From: Chara braunii
Taxonomy: Eukaryota > Streptophyta > Charophyceae > Charales > Characeae
DNA length: 20,160 bases
Assembly: GCA_003427395.1 (NCBI GenBank)
Contig: BFEA01000314.1
Location: 456,866 to 477,025, forward strand
Direction: 5' to 3'
Made by a program: the position numbers and the translations under genes. Positions 10,140 to 17,290 of this stretch are shown here, in pieces. The first letter of the stretch is position 1. Every line of letters begins with the position of its first letter. The notes under the pieces are model-generated. The model did not search any database, had not been told where the DNA came from, and saw only the letters and a list, made by a program, of their open reading frames with translations.

Positions 10140-11175
10140 TAAAGGGGTGCAGGTGGTCATAATACCGCTGAAGCGACCTACTCTAAGACAACTAAGTTTT
10201 ACTTCTGGTCTGGTATGAGAGACATGAATTATAGGTTCTATAAATCATGTGTAGTATGTCAGAAGAGATCTACAACGAGAATGATTGATTTTTTATTTGT
10301 CACTATCCTAGTAGAACCACGAACTCGAGTTCATTTGTATTTCATCATCATGCATCCAGACAAGGGTGGAATAAGGTACATATTGAACATGAGAGATACT
10401 TGATTTAAATATGTTGAGGCAAAAGTCATGAAGAGGAAGACAGACGAACAAGTGGCTGACTGAATAGAATAACTTTATCTCAGATATCTCTTCATCAGAG
10501 AGTTTGTTTCAGATAGAGGATCTGAATTCAGGAATGAGATTGTAAGAAGAACCATTCTCAGACTGGGTGTCAGAATTCAATACATGACTGCTTATCATCC
10601 TCAAGCAAATGCCACAGTCGAAAGAGGTCACAAAACTTTAAAAGATTCGTTGGTAAAATAGTGTTAAGGGAATATCAGTAACTGGAGAAAAACACTTAGA
10701 GTTGCAATCTATATTGATAACACCACTGTTAAAAGGACCTTTGGTTATGTTTGATTCACTTCGTGGTACGATCGGTATGCTACTTTACCTATTGAGAGCA
10801 TAGTCAAGACATGATCAATTCAAAAGAGTGACATATAATATTCTCTCTCATAACTTAATCAGATCAGAATAAGACATATATCAGAAGTTGATCAGACAGT
10901 GATGGATGCTGCAGAGAGAATGACGACCAACAAATTACCAGATTAAGATAGATAAAACAAGAAAAGGTACCTAAGAAAAAAGAAATTAAAGATTGGTGAC
11001 ATTATCCTTCTGTTTGACGATTCTTTTGAGACTCGGCGAACTGAACGTTTGGAGCACAGATGGCTCGGTCCTTACGAAATTACAGGAAGCAGAAGATAAA
11101 TTTTATGAGATATCCGGGATTGATAGTTCAAAAGTTCATGATATGGTATCAGGGTCAAAACGTTTTATATCTTAA
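10140..11175 (+). pseudogene. pol: Integrase domain, broken
   Basis: The zinc-binding region reads GGHNTAEATYSK ... YKSCVVCQKRS: His at 10158-10160 and two Cys at 10248-10259, with the first of the usual two His not visible. In the catalytic core the first Asp is lost (VHLY where VHLD is expected, Tyr codon 10338-10340). The second Asp (VSDRGSEF, 10512-10514) and the Glu (TVERGH, 10620-10622) remain with exactly 35 residues between, the DD(35)E spacing. Stops occur at 10401 and about 10459, 10468 and 10658. The C-terminal part reads LKIGDIILLFDDS, LEHRWLGPYEI and, after a frameshift, DMVSGSKRF up to 11173. Integrase would insert element DNA into the genome. This copy is dead. Confidence 0.9.
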
Positions 11176-11179
11176 GAGA

Positions 11180-12190
11180 CCCTTATTTATTATCCTAGAA
11201 TGATCACAAAGAAGGGAAAGAAAGGTCAGTCATCAAGTAAGAGAGCAGGTTCAGACAAGTGAGAAGAAGTACAGTGAGACAATAAGGCACGACAAGACTG
11301 AAGTTTCAGCAGACTCTGATTATTTTTGCATTGTCAATTTTACTATGTCAACTTCCAAAATGTCAAATTTGACACGAGAAACTGAGGAGAGAACCTTCAT
11401 ATGATTTATATTCGTTTCTGCATATGAATTAGTTTTCCTATTTCTGCAAGCGATAAAACTAATGAGATTAAAATTATCATTAATGCAAAGTCACTCTTGT
11501 TCTACGAGTATCAGATCCCTGAGTGGGAAACAACTGTGAGGTGCAGTTGCAGTGGGGGGTTGATGAGATATCACCTTCCTAAGTATTGATGCGGTATCAA
11601 GTTCAAAGAACTCATGGTTGAAACACATCATTGCATAATCGGTATTATTTCTATAATAAAAATAAAGTTTGATGGGCATAATGAGGTTTGGCTCTACTTG
11701 ACCAAAAAGTTGTCAGTAGAGGGACTTCGTGTCTTTCACTAAGTTGTCTGTCCAAGAAAGTTATAAGGAAGATAAACATAAAAAAGTCCAGCTTTGTTTG
11801 ATTGAAGAGTGGTCAGTAAAGGGGCTTCGCACTTTTTGACTAAGTTGTTTATCTTTTGTCTCAGATGAGGAAAGGGACCTCTATGGGACCAGTATCTCGA
11901 TACTTTCTCCAGGCTGACGGGGGAGGTCTCTTGGAAGTATTTTCAGATGAGGGAAGAAACCTCTCTGGAACGAATATTGCTATATTTCTTTGAGGTTGAA
12001 AAAACATTGTTGACGATTGTTCTATTGTTATTAAGTGTTTCTTGAGACTAAAAGAACGTATCTTGAAAAATGTTTGTTTTGTTACTTGGAACATGAGAAG
12101 TCTGATTTTGGGTTTTTTACATGCTTGTTTGACTATCTGTGTCTGGGGGTTTCTTATCTAACCTGAGGTGTCGTTGATTGTCAGGGCTAG
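11180..12190. other. Post-integrase region with two pairs of short direct repeats
   Basis: No gene. A purine run (aaagaagggaaagaaagg, about 11208-11225) just after integrase could be a polypurine tract, but no LTR start follows clearly. Repeat pair 1 is 11709-11753 and 11809-11853 (tcagtagaggg / tcagtaaaggg ... ctaagttgt), offset 100 bp. Repeat pair 2 is 11861-11916 and 11942-11997 (tcagatgagg(g/a)aag...cctct), offset 81 bp. This interval is where a 3' LTR would lie, but I could not match it to anything upstream of gag. Confidence 0.5.
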
Positions 12191-12200
12191 CCAGAGCCTT

Positions 12201-12475
12201 ACCGCAGTAGGTTGCAATCTGGTGGGGTCAGCAGGTCCCCGACTCCAGTGTCGAATTTTGTAGTTGGTTGAGGCTAAGACTCCGGAAGTCTAGTTTGTGA
12301 TTTCAAAAAGGCGAGTTCAAACCCCACCGCAGTCAGAAGTTGCAATCTAGTGGGTTCGAGCCTGAATCGTAGTTAGACCAGGTCCTACGTTCAAAATCTG
12401 GGCGGGACAGCCAACGCCCCAGGTAAAAAACCTGATGGGTGAGTAGGTCCCCGACCGCAATGATCAAATCCTGGT
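12201..12475 (+). repeat. tRNA-like cluster with several B-box motifs
   Basis: An A-box-like tagttggttgagg (12261-12273) sits 53 bp before a B-box-like AGTTCAAACCC (12314-12324), with a hairpin (agact-loop-agtct) between where an anticodon arm would be. Further B-box-like motifs are GGTTCGAGCCT (12353-12363), cgttcaaaatctgg (about 12388) and gatcaaatcctgg (about 12461). Flanking direct repeats also occur: accgcagt...ttgcaatct(g/a)gtggg at 12201 and 12326, and aggtccccgac at 12232 and 12446. I read it as a tRNA-derived SINE or an internally duplicated tRNA pseudogene. No full cloverleaf can be drawn. Confidence 0.45.
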
Positions 12476-12524
12476 ATAAAACAATTGGATTGACGAGAAG
12501 TCTACTGTCATAGGGTGACCAGAC

Positions 12525-12735
12525 CCGCTATAGTATGGGTGTCCTGGCGTGAGGCGCGCCAAAGGGTCACCATACTCAAGTAGTGGGTATGGTGTTCTGA
12601 CCGGAGGCAGGTTAAAGAGGTTGTCAAGACAAATAATTTGATTAGTCGTGGCCTAAGGCGAGCCGAATGAGGGTTGTCAGGCTGACGGGAGGTTTGCCAC
12701 CCTGGCCAGTGGTGGGTCGAAATCCAGGCAATCAA
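12525..12735. repeat. Degenerate short repeats and a hairpin
   Basis: Three related segments begin near 12528, 12580 and 12665, each with a g-rich run, tgtc/ttct, then tg(a/g)cg-gaggc. A perfect 8-bp inverted repeat (caccatac 12568-12575, gtatggtg 12587-12594) lies within. A B-box-like ggtcgaaatcc is at about 12716. This may belong to the preceding tRNA-like repeat. Confidence 0.35.
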
Positions 12736-12923
12736 TAACTCTTAGGTGTGAAGAATTATTTATATTTTTAGTAATTTATTATAGGTCTTTATTTAATTAA
12801 TTTATAAGGTTGTTGTTTGACTACTGCTTGTCAGGGAGTTTGGTTGTTCGGATCATATATGGTGGTTCGTGGAACTTGCTATTTTGCAGGTTCAAGCGGG
12901 TTCACATAAAGTTCATAGACCAT

Positions 12924-13092
12924 AGAAAGAAAAGGGGTTTGGCATCTTCATTATTTGTCTGAGAAGTTGAGGAGGCGCCTCACGCATATCAGAGAAAGAA
13001 AACGGGGTTTGGTATCCCCTTCGGTTGCTCGAGAAGTTGAAAAGACGTGTCACTCAGGCCAGAGAACAAGAAAAGGGTTTGGTATGGCTTAC
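12924..13092. repeat. ~70-bp tandem repeat, two copies plus a partial
   Basis: Copies at 12924-12992 (69 bp) and 12993-13062 (70 bp), then a partial to about 13092. Shared landmarks are agaaagaaaa(c/g)ggg, tttgg(t/c)atc, gagaagttga and cag at the end. Because 70 is not a multiple of three, overlapping frames read different repeats. The open frames at 12955-13140 and 13025-13318 are not supported as genes. Confidence 0.75.
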
Positions 13093-13099
13093 CCCTGTA

Positions 13100-14060
13100 C
13101 TGCTAACAACGAGTGTCCACATGTCAAAACGTCAGACTAGCAATGTACCTGAGATTATCGTCAAAGATGGGAAACGAGGTAACTTCTTCACTATAAGAAT
13201 TCAGAGAGAAACCATATTTCAAGATAACAAGAGGTCAAAGTCAACTTCAAATGAAAAAATTGAAGTACAAGCCTTCTTAAATTTTATTTGGTGGTTGATA
13301 GAGCGACCTGCTTCATAAGGAACATGCATCCCCAACCTCAAGGTATTCAAATATGTAAGCCAGAGACGCTATGAAGTATGAAGTATGATGTGAAAAGATA
13401 GATCGGGAAAAAAAAAAATTGAAAGACATAGGGAAAAATGTCATACTTACACAAGAAATAGAAGATGATAATGAGTTCGACCTACACTAAAGCGAGGAGA
13501 AAAAAAATACAGAAGAGAGTGCAACTGCTAAGATGTGATAGAGATGGAACAACACAAGGGATAGAGGGATGTGATGAAAACACCAATGCCTTACTTATTA
13601 CTGGAGTAACAGAGGTCTTGGGAATATAGGGAGGGGAGGAAGTGTCGTACCGCGCCTTAGATTTATTTTGATAGTACTCCATCTTCGTAAGGGATGAAGT
13701 TCTTTCGTACCAGCCGGCAAAAGGTTGGCGCAAGTATGGCCTTGTGTGAGCGTTATAGCCTCGTGCCTCTTTTTCCCACTCCTCTGAACTGTACTCGCGT
13801 CGTGCACGAGCTGGCGGCTCTTCACGAACCTTTCCTCCCCTACCTCCTTCCCATCTTCCCTGCCCCCAACGCGCTTCAGGCATAGTGGAAGATAATGTTG
13901 CAACTCAGAAGGAAGAAAAAAAAAACAGGCACGTACCGATGATGACTGAGACTGAGAAAGTATTATGAGAGTAAGAGGACTGATATTGGGGCTAAGTGTT
14001 AGCTATTACAGAGAAGGTTGTTATGGCTTGCCGGAACGGAATGCATCATTACAATCTTAG
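13100..14060. other. Stretch with an unrecognised minus-strand open frame
   Basis: The longest frame is 133 codons on the minus strand (13482-13883). It starts with a Gly/Arg-rich segment (GQGRWEGGRGG) and ends hydrophobic, with a second minus-strand frame overlapping it (13598-13903). I recognise no domain. The Gly/Arg-rich part is simply the reverse of a C-rich run. Short A homopolymers lie at about 13409 and 13501. I do not claim a gene. Confidence 0.3.
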
Positions 14061-14598
14061 ATGGAGGTGAGAGCGGGTAGCAGAAGACGGTCCTACAGTA
14101 TCATCCTGGATTACAGTCATTGTAACCTGGAACCAAGACTGAAGGTAAACGTGGAAGGGGCTAAGGAGAAGGAAATAAGAGCGGATCCGGGGCTACAAGC
14201 AGCAATTACAGAGGTCAAGAACTGGGCTAAGGGAAGGTGCAGAAGGGACGGAGTTACAAAGGAAGTGAAAGTGTCATTCTCTTACCGAAAGGTAGAGACT
14301 TCTACTGGGGCGACTGAGCGTGAACAAGCTCTTTTGGATCGCGACTCATAGGTCGAGGGTGGGGCAAGTGACCTGGACGCTGAAACTCAGTCCTGGCACG
14401 GACTGGATCAATGAGGCGAGACCACCTGCCAGTGGAGCCTGTAGAAGAGGGTCCAGAGATCAACTCGATAAAAGAGAGGCATTGAGGGAGAGATGCGCAG
14501 TTACTGAACAGAGAGAGGGCGGTGTCGGAGCAAAAACCCTTACAAGGGTATTTGCTCGAGGTTTTTCAATGTCGGACTCTATCTGGTCTTTTTGTTGA
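14061..14598 (+). other. Two overlapping unrecognised open frames
   Basis: Frames of 96 codons (14061-14351) and 92 codons (14320-14598) overlap in different phases. The first is charged (EGAKEKEIRADPG, AAITEVKNWAKG). No domain was recognised. They could be one decayed coding segment with a frameshift near 14335 or chance. The less AT-rich composition here differs from the gypsy region. Confidence 0.15.
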
Positions 14599-14956
14599 AT
14601 TGAAGGACTTGATGAGACTAAAGTTTCCCAAAAGTCATTCAGACTAACCTATGACCAAAAGGTGAACTTTTTTGAACTTTAGTTCGGAGGCTTGCATCGT
14701 CCGAAAGTAATGATGATAGTCGGGCAGTTTCTAGCAGGGCCGCAAAGAAGAGTGGACGTGGAAATGCTAAAACTAGATCTATCCTACTTAAAATAGCAGC
14801 CACGTGATTCAGGGCATAAGTAGGTTAAAAGGAGGTACGCGCCAGATAAGGAAGCATGTTTTTTTCCGGGCTTCGGGATTTGACTCTGTCTGGGGGCCGT
14901 AACCGCATCGACGGTTCAGGGGCCAGATGGTCCACCTAGCTAGGTTGGACGTTGCC
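14599..14956. other. Gene-free stretch, nothing recognised
   Basis: No open frame of note. The 3' part (14880-14950) is GC-richer and contains the short palindrome ctagctag. It leads directly into the structural-RNA-like foldback. Confidence 0.4.
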
Positions 14957-15003
14957 GATCCTTGCACAGTGGCCAATTTAATGCCCGACCAAGGCAGGCA
15001 ATT

Positions 15004-15045
15004 TGAACCCAGCTAAGCGTTGGGCAGGTGGTGCCTACTATGCTA
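15004..15045 (+). repeat. 5S rRNA box A-like segment
   Basis: ttgaacccagctaagcg followed by ttgggc resembles the internal promoter region of 5S rRNA genes (plant form approximately gaactccgcagttaagcg then tgcttgggc), allowing small deletions. A tacta motif follows at about the expected distance. Downstream similarity is weak. This is recalled from memory and could be coincidental. Confidence 0.25.
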
Positions 15046-15064
15046 TAAGCGGGCAAGGTAGTTG

Positions 15065-15120
15065 GGCAAGGTATTCGAGTCTTACCCCGCAAATGCGGGG
15101 ATCGAATCCGACATGCACCA
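15065..15120 (+). repeat. tRNA B-box-like motifs beside a perfect hairpin
   Basis: ggatcgaatcc (15099-15109) matches the B-box GGTTCRANNCC with one mismatch, and its complement is an equally good match on the minus strand. A second partial B-box (tattcgagtctta) lies 20-25 bp upstream. The interval ends gcacca. A possible partner ggtgcct at 15030 could pair with atgcacc, but a 91-nt fold with a paired T-arm does not form. I treat it as tRNA-derived repeat sequence. Confidence 0.35.
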
Positions 15121-15174
15121 CTGGGTTGACTCCTTTTGGAGCAAGCCGCCTACTAAGTGAGGACAGTTAGGCGT

Positions 15175-15280
15175 GACCAATTTCGGTCATGCGATCTTCG
15201 AGATCGTACGGCTGAAATTAGCCGCGTCAAGATTGACTTGGCCCCTGTGCAAGGATGACACGCATAAATCGAGAAAGTTC
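15175..15280 (+). pseudogene. U6 snRNA-like sequence (3' half well kept)
   Basis: Positions 15239-15276 match the plant U6 snRNA 3' half with one difference by my recollection (ctgtgcaag for ctgcgcaag). They include the segment that forms the U6 internal stem-loop and the plant-type tail cgcataaatcgagaaa. U6 is the spliceosomal RNA that forms the catalytic core with U2. Upstream similarity is weak but ordered: gacc-loop-ggtcat (15176-15191) as the 5' stem-loop, then cgtac and aaattagc. The ACAGAGA box is not conserved (reads acggctga), and about 16 bases are inserted before tggcccc. No TATA box or plant upstream element was seen 25-70 bp upstream. It is a pseudogene or a U6-derived repeat. 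Confidence 0.75.
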
Positions 15281-15289
15281 CCCGGTTTT

Positions 15290-15650
15290 GTATTTTAACA
15301 ATTCCTGGGTTTCCCACGAACCCGACGTGGCCGTCGGCTGCTGCCAACGGAGAAAAGTAAAAAGAAAAAAGAAACAAGGAGAACTAAAACTAAAACTGAA
15401 GTGAAATCTAAGCATCAAATGGCGTTGCGAGAACTGAATGGGGTTTTCAGTCCCAACTCTGCCAAACGGTGCCCGTTTTAAACAGGCAACCTTTTCGTTT
15501 TCAAGGTAAGTTTTTTTTTTTTCTTAAGGTTTATTTTTTATGTTTTATTATAATAAGAAAATCTTTTAGATTTTTCTTAGATCTATGATTTTTTTTCTTT
15601 TTTTTTCATGATTTTACTAAAGTGCTTGTTCGTTTCGATGAATGGGTTGG
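15290..15650. other. T-rich gene-free stretch
   Basis: Contains an A/G-rich run (15352-15385) and long T runs (15511-15525, 15588-15607). A strong plant-like 5' splice-site motif AAG|GTAAGT (15503-15511) is followed immediately by poly(T). A short ATG frame (15419, about 20 codons) precedes it, but no exon was recognised. Confidence 0.35.
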
Positions 15651-15652
15651 TC

Positions 15653-15700
15653 ACTTCCATCAACATGATGAGCAAAAACGAATGAATCGACCTCTACTAC

Positions 15701-15768
<68 letters not shown>

Positions 15769-15860
15769 AAGAAAGATTGCGGAAGGTCGTCAACCTGGCG
15801 GCTGACTTCACGCTACTTCCATGAATAGGATGAGCAAAATCGAATGAATCTACTGCTAGA
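15653..15860. repeat. Direct repeats of ~45 bp flanking a microsatellite
   Basis: Segments 15653-15700 and 15816-15860 share acttccat, then (a/g)atgagcaaaa(a/t)cgaatgaatc and ctact. They enclose the (GT)n(GA)n tract and about 40 bp of unique sequence. The pair is either an old tandem duplication or two copies of the same repeat end. Confidence 0.7.
15702..15775. repeat. Compound microsatellite (TG)n(AG)n
   Basis: An uninterrupted TG tract of about 17 units (15702-15735) passes into AG repeats with one C interruption (about 15736-15768) and an aaag tail. Open frames across it (CVCVCV, RERERE, HTHTHT, SLSLSL) are repeat artefacts. Confidence 0.95.
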
Positions 15861-16165
15861 ACATTGAAGTATGCACTGCCAAACTAAACTGAAGCGCCAT
15901 ATGGTGCATATGAAAGTCACAGGGACGTGCAATCCTTAAAAGGTAGTGGTGTCCGTTATGTCGGAGGACCACACTACGAAGGTAAGTTGTTTTTTTACGT
16001 TTTTTTTTGTCTCTATATTTTCTTTAGACTTTTTTTTTTTTTTCCGAATGTTTTTTTTTCTCGTCTCGTCGCGGTATTATTTCCCTGCACCCGTTGGTTT
16101 TCGAAAACGGGCAAGCAAAGTTTTTGTGCGTTTGAACCGGGCGCCGTAGGCGCCTAGGTACAGAC
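15861..16165. other. T-rich stretch with short palindromes
   Basis: T runs at about 15989-16008 and 16029-16059. A second AAG|GTAAGT motif is at 15979-15987. Palindromes are catatg-gtg-catatg (15898-15912) and ggcgcc-gta-ggcgcc (16140-16154). A B-box-like ggttcaaacgc is readable on the minus strand at about 16128-16138. No gene is supported. Confidence 0.35.
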
Positions 16166-16236
16166 GCAGGAAGCAGAGGACCCTGTTGAGCTTGACTCTG
16201 ATTCGAGTCTGTGAAACGTATGTAGGGATGGGAAGC
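16166..16236 (+). pseudogene. Nuclear 25S rRNA fragment
   Basis: accctgttgagcttgactct (16180-16199) is identical, from memory, to a conserved stretch of eukaryotic large-subunit rRNA in domain V, where the gene reads gaagaccctgttgagcttga. Similarity continues more loosely: gcaggaag upstream (gcggggaaag in the gene), then gtctgtgaaa and tgtagg-gat-gggaagc downstream, in rRNA order with short deletions. Only about 70 bp is present, so this is a transposed or retrocopied fragment and not an rRNA gene. Plus-strand sense equals rRNA sense. Confidence 0.65.
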
Positions 16237-16597
16237 ATGCTCGTTCATTTTCAAACGACAAGCAGCCCTCCACAGGGAAAATGAAGGGGCACTAGGTAAG
16301 GAAAAAGGAAAGGAAAAATAAAAAAGAGAGGAAAAATCAAATAAAAATGGACACGTATGTGACCGCGGTAATGGCTAGGTGAGTATGTGTGAGTGTGAGT
16401 GAGGCTGAGTCTATTCGTTCTTTTAAATAGACTTAGGAATGGTTAAGTACAACCATTGCCTAAAGCATGTAGCCTGACAGGAAGTCTAGATGCTTCAGGG
16501 ATTGAAAGACATTGGTTCCTCTAGAGGAACATTAAGGATTTTGGCCCTTGATCGCGAGTTCAAATAAAGGGTCCAACCCAACTCCGTTTTTTTTACT
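16237..16597. other. Gene-free stretch with palindromes
   Basis: A purine-rich run lies at 16290-16335. A perfect 8-bp inverted repeat agtctatt / aatagact occurs at 16408-16433, and a perfect 16-bp palindrome gttcctctagaggaac at 16515-16530. No open frame or RNA gene was recognised. Confidence 0.4.
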
Positions 16598-16915
16598 GTG
16601 GACCAAGTGGTTGCCCACGGTCCTTCAGGTGGCTACAAAAGTCAGCATTCCACCCAACAACCTCACAATTGTGGCAGTGCTGTTGGGATGTTTACTTATG
16701 TGAATGCTGGTTGGGTGGTGCTGGAAGAGAGAGGTTGTTGGTGTAGTGGTGGTCTGCTGGGTGGAGGTGTTGGAGGGCTGTAGGACCACTAGAGGAGGAG
16801 GGAAGCCATAGCCGAGGCTAGGAACTCACTGCCCCACCTCTGTGTTGGTGCCGCGGCCGATGGGTTGCGTTAGGGCTAGATGGTGCAGTGAACGTTAAGG
16901 GTTCGTCAGGGGTTA
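16598..16915. other. G/T-rich stretch, no supported gene
   Basis: Repeated ggttg/ggtgg runs (16700-16770) give a Gly/Val-rich 61-codon frame (16598-16783). ccacccaac at about 16650 and gttgggtgg at about 16710 form a short inverted repeat. This looks like degenerate simple sequence leading into the next minisatellite. Confidence 0.35.
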
Positions 16916-17290
16916 TGCTGCCGAAATCTTGGCTCAGCGACAACCATTTCTTTATAGGGGGAAATGTTGTCAGACTGGCAGCGGGGCGACATCAAGGCCT
17001 TCCTAAGGGGAAGTGCTACCCATGCAGCAGCATGGCAACAACAACATTTTCAATGAGGCACTTATGCTGCCAAAATTGCGACGTGGCCACTACACGAATT
17101 TCCTGGAGGAGGTGCTGCCCGACAACAACAACGTTATTTTTGCTAGGGTTATGTTGTCCGGTTGGCGGCACTATTGTGAGGGAAAATGTTGTCGATCTTT
17201 TGCGTCACAGTGGAGCCGTTTTTTTTTTTATGATCTGGCGTTGGTGTTGCGGGGCAACCATGGTACCGGTTGATGGCAAGATGATTAGTG
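16916..17290. repeat. Degenerate minisatellite, ~49-bp unit, about eight copies
   Basis: Units start with tgctgcc or tgttgtc at 16916, 16965, 17014, 17065, 17113, 17152, 17187 and 17245, spaced 49, 49, 51, 48, 39, 35 and 58 bp. Many continue with ggc(a/g)gcg, then acaaca, a tttt run and gaggg. A 162-codon open frame (16888-17376), the longest in the window, covers the array and reads as Cys/Thr-rich repeats (for example CCQNCDVATT, CCPTTTT). No known domain matches, and the units are not all in one phase, so I regard the frame as a product of the repeat. Confidence 0.6.

Larger units (their letters stand above)
7440..11175 (+). mobile_element. Decayed Ty3/gypsy LTR retrotransposon (internal region only)
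   Basis: Conceptual translation gives gag-like, reverse transcriptase, RNase H and integrase segments in the Ty3/gypsy order (integrase after RNase H; copia has the reverse order). The reading is broken by frameshifts and more than a dozen stops, so the element cannot encode its proteins. Motifs such as VPQGWTN in RT and VERGH in integrase resemble, from memory, gypsy elements of charophytes, early land plants and basidiomycetes. I did not recognise the protease, a primer-binding site or a pair of LTRs. Gag-like sequence passes into RT within about 260 bp, which implies an internal deletion of the protease region. The element is AT-richer than the flank beyond 12200. Neighbouring tRNA-like repeats suggest nesting. 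Confidence 0.9.
14957..15256. repeat. Inverted repeat of ~300 bp built from U6-like ends
   Basis: The left arm gatccttgcacagtggccaa (14957-14976) is the reverse complement of the right arm at 15238-15256, with one mismatch over about 18 bp. Weaker pairing continues inwards (aat...gac...ggc(a/t)aattt...cc). Near the centre, attcga followed within a few bases by ccccgca on the left is mirrored on the right around the perfect hairpin ccccgc-aaat-gcgggg (15085-15100). The outer arms are U6 snRNA-like sequence in opposite orientations. It could be two inverted copies of one pol III-derived repeat, or a foldback element. I saw no target-site duplication. Confidence 0.6.

Noticed and set aside
8560-10830. 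UGA read as tryptophan (variant genetic code), suggested by stops at conserved Trp positions
   Set aside because: TGG is used at many other conserved Trp sites in the same element, TAA and TAG stops also occur, and frameshifts are frequent. Mutational decay explains it better.
11143-11154. tggtatcagggt resembles the initiator-Met tRNA primer-binding site of LTR retrotransposons
   Set aside because: It lies inside the integrase C-terminal coding motif (MVSGS) at the 3' end of pol, the wrong place for a primer-binding site, and has two mismatches.
11180-12190. 3' LTR of the gypsy element
   Set aside because: A purine tract exists, but I found no matching upstream copy and no TG...CA termini, so an LTR cannot be supported by eye.
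13482-13883. 133-codon minus-strand open frame as a gene
   Set aside because: No recognisable domain, overlapped by another frame in a different phase, and its Gly/Arg-rich part mirrors a simple C-rich run.
15030-15120. A complete 91-nt tRNA gene with ends ggtgcct and atgcacc
   Set aside because: The T-arm and D-arm do not pair, no anticodon arm fits, and the length is too great. Kept only as tRNA-like repeat sequence.
15617-15828. Open frames on both strands with CVCVCV, RERERE, HTHTHT and SLSLSL
   Set aside because: They are translations of the (TG)n(AG)n microsatellite.
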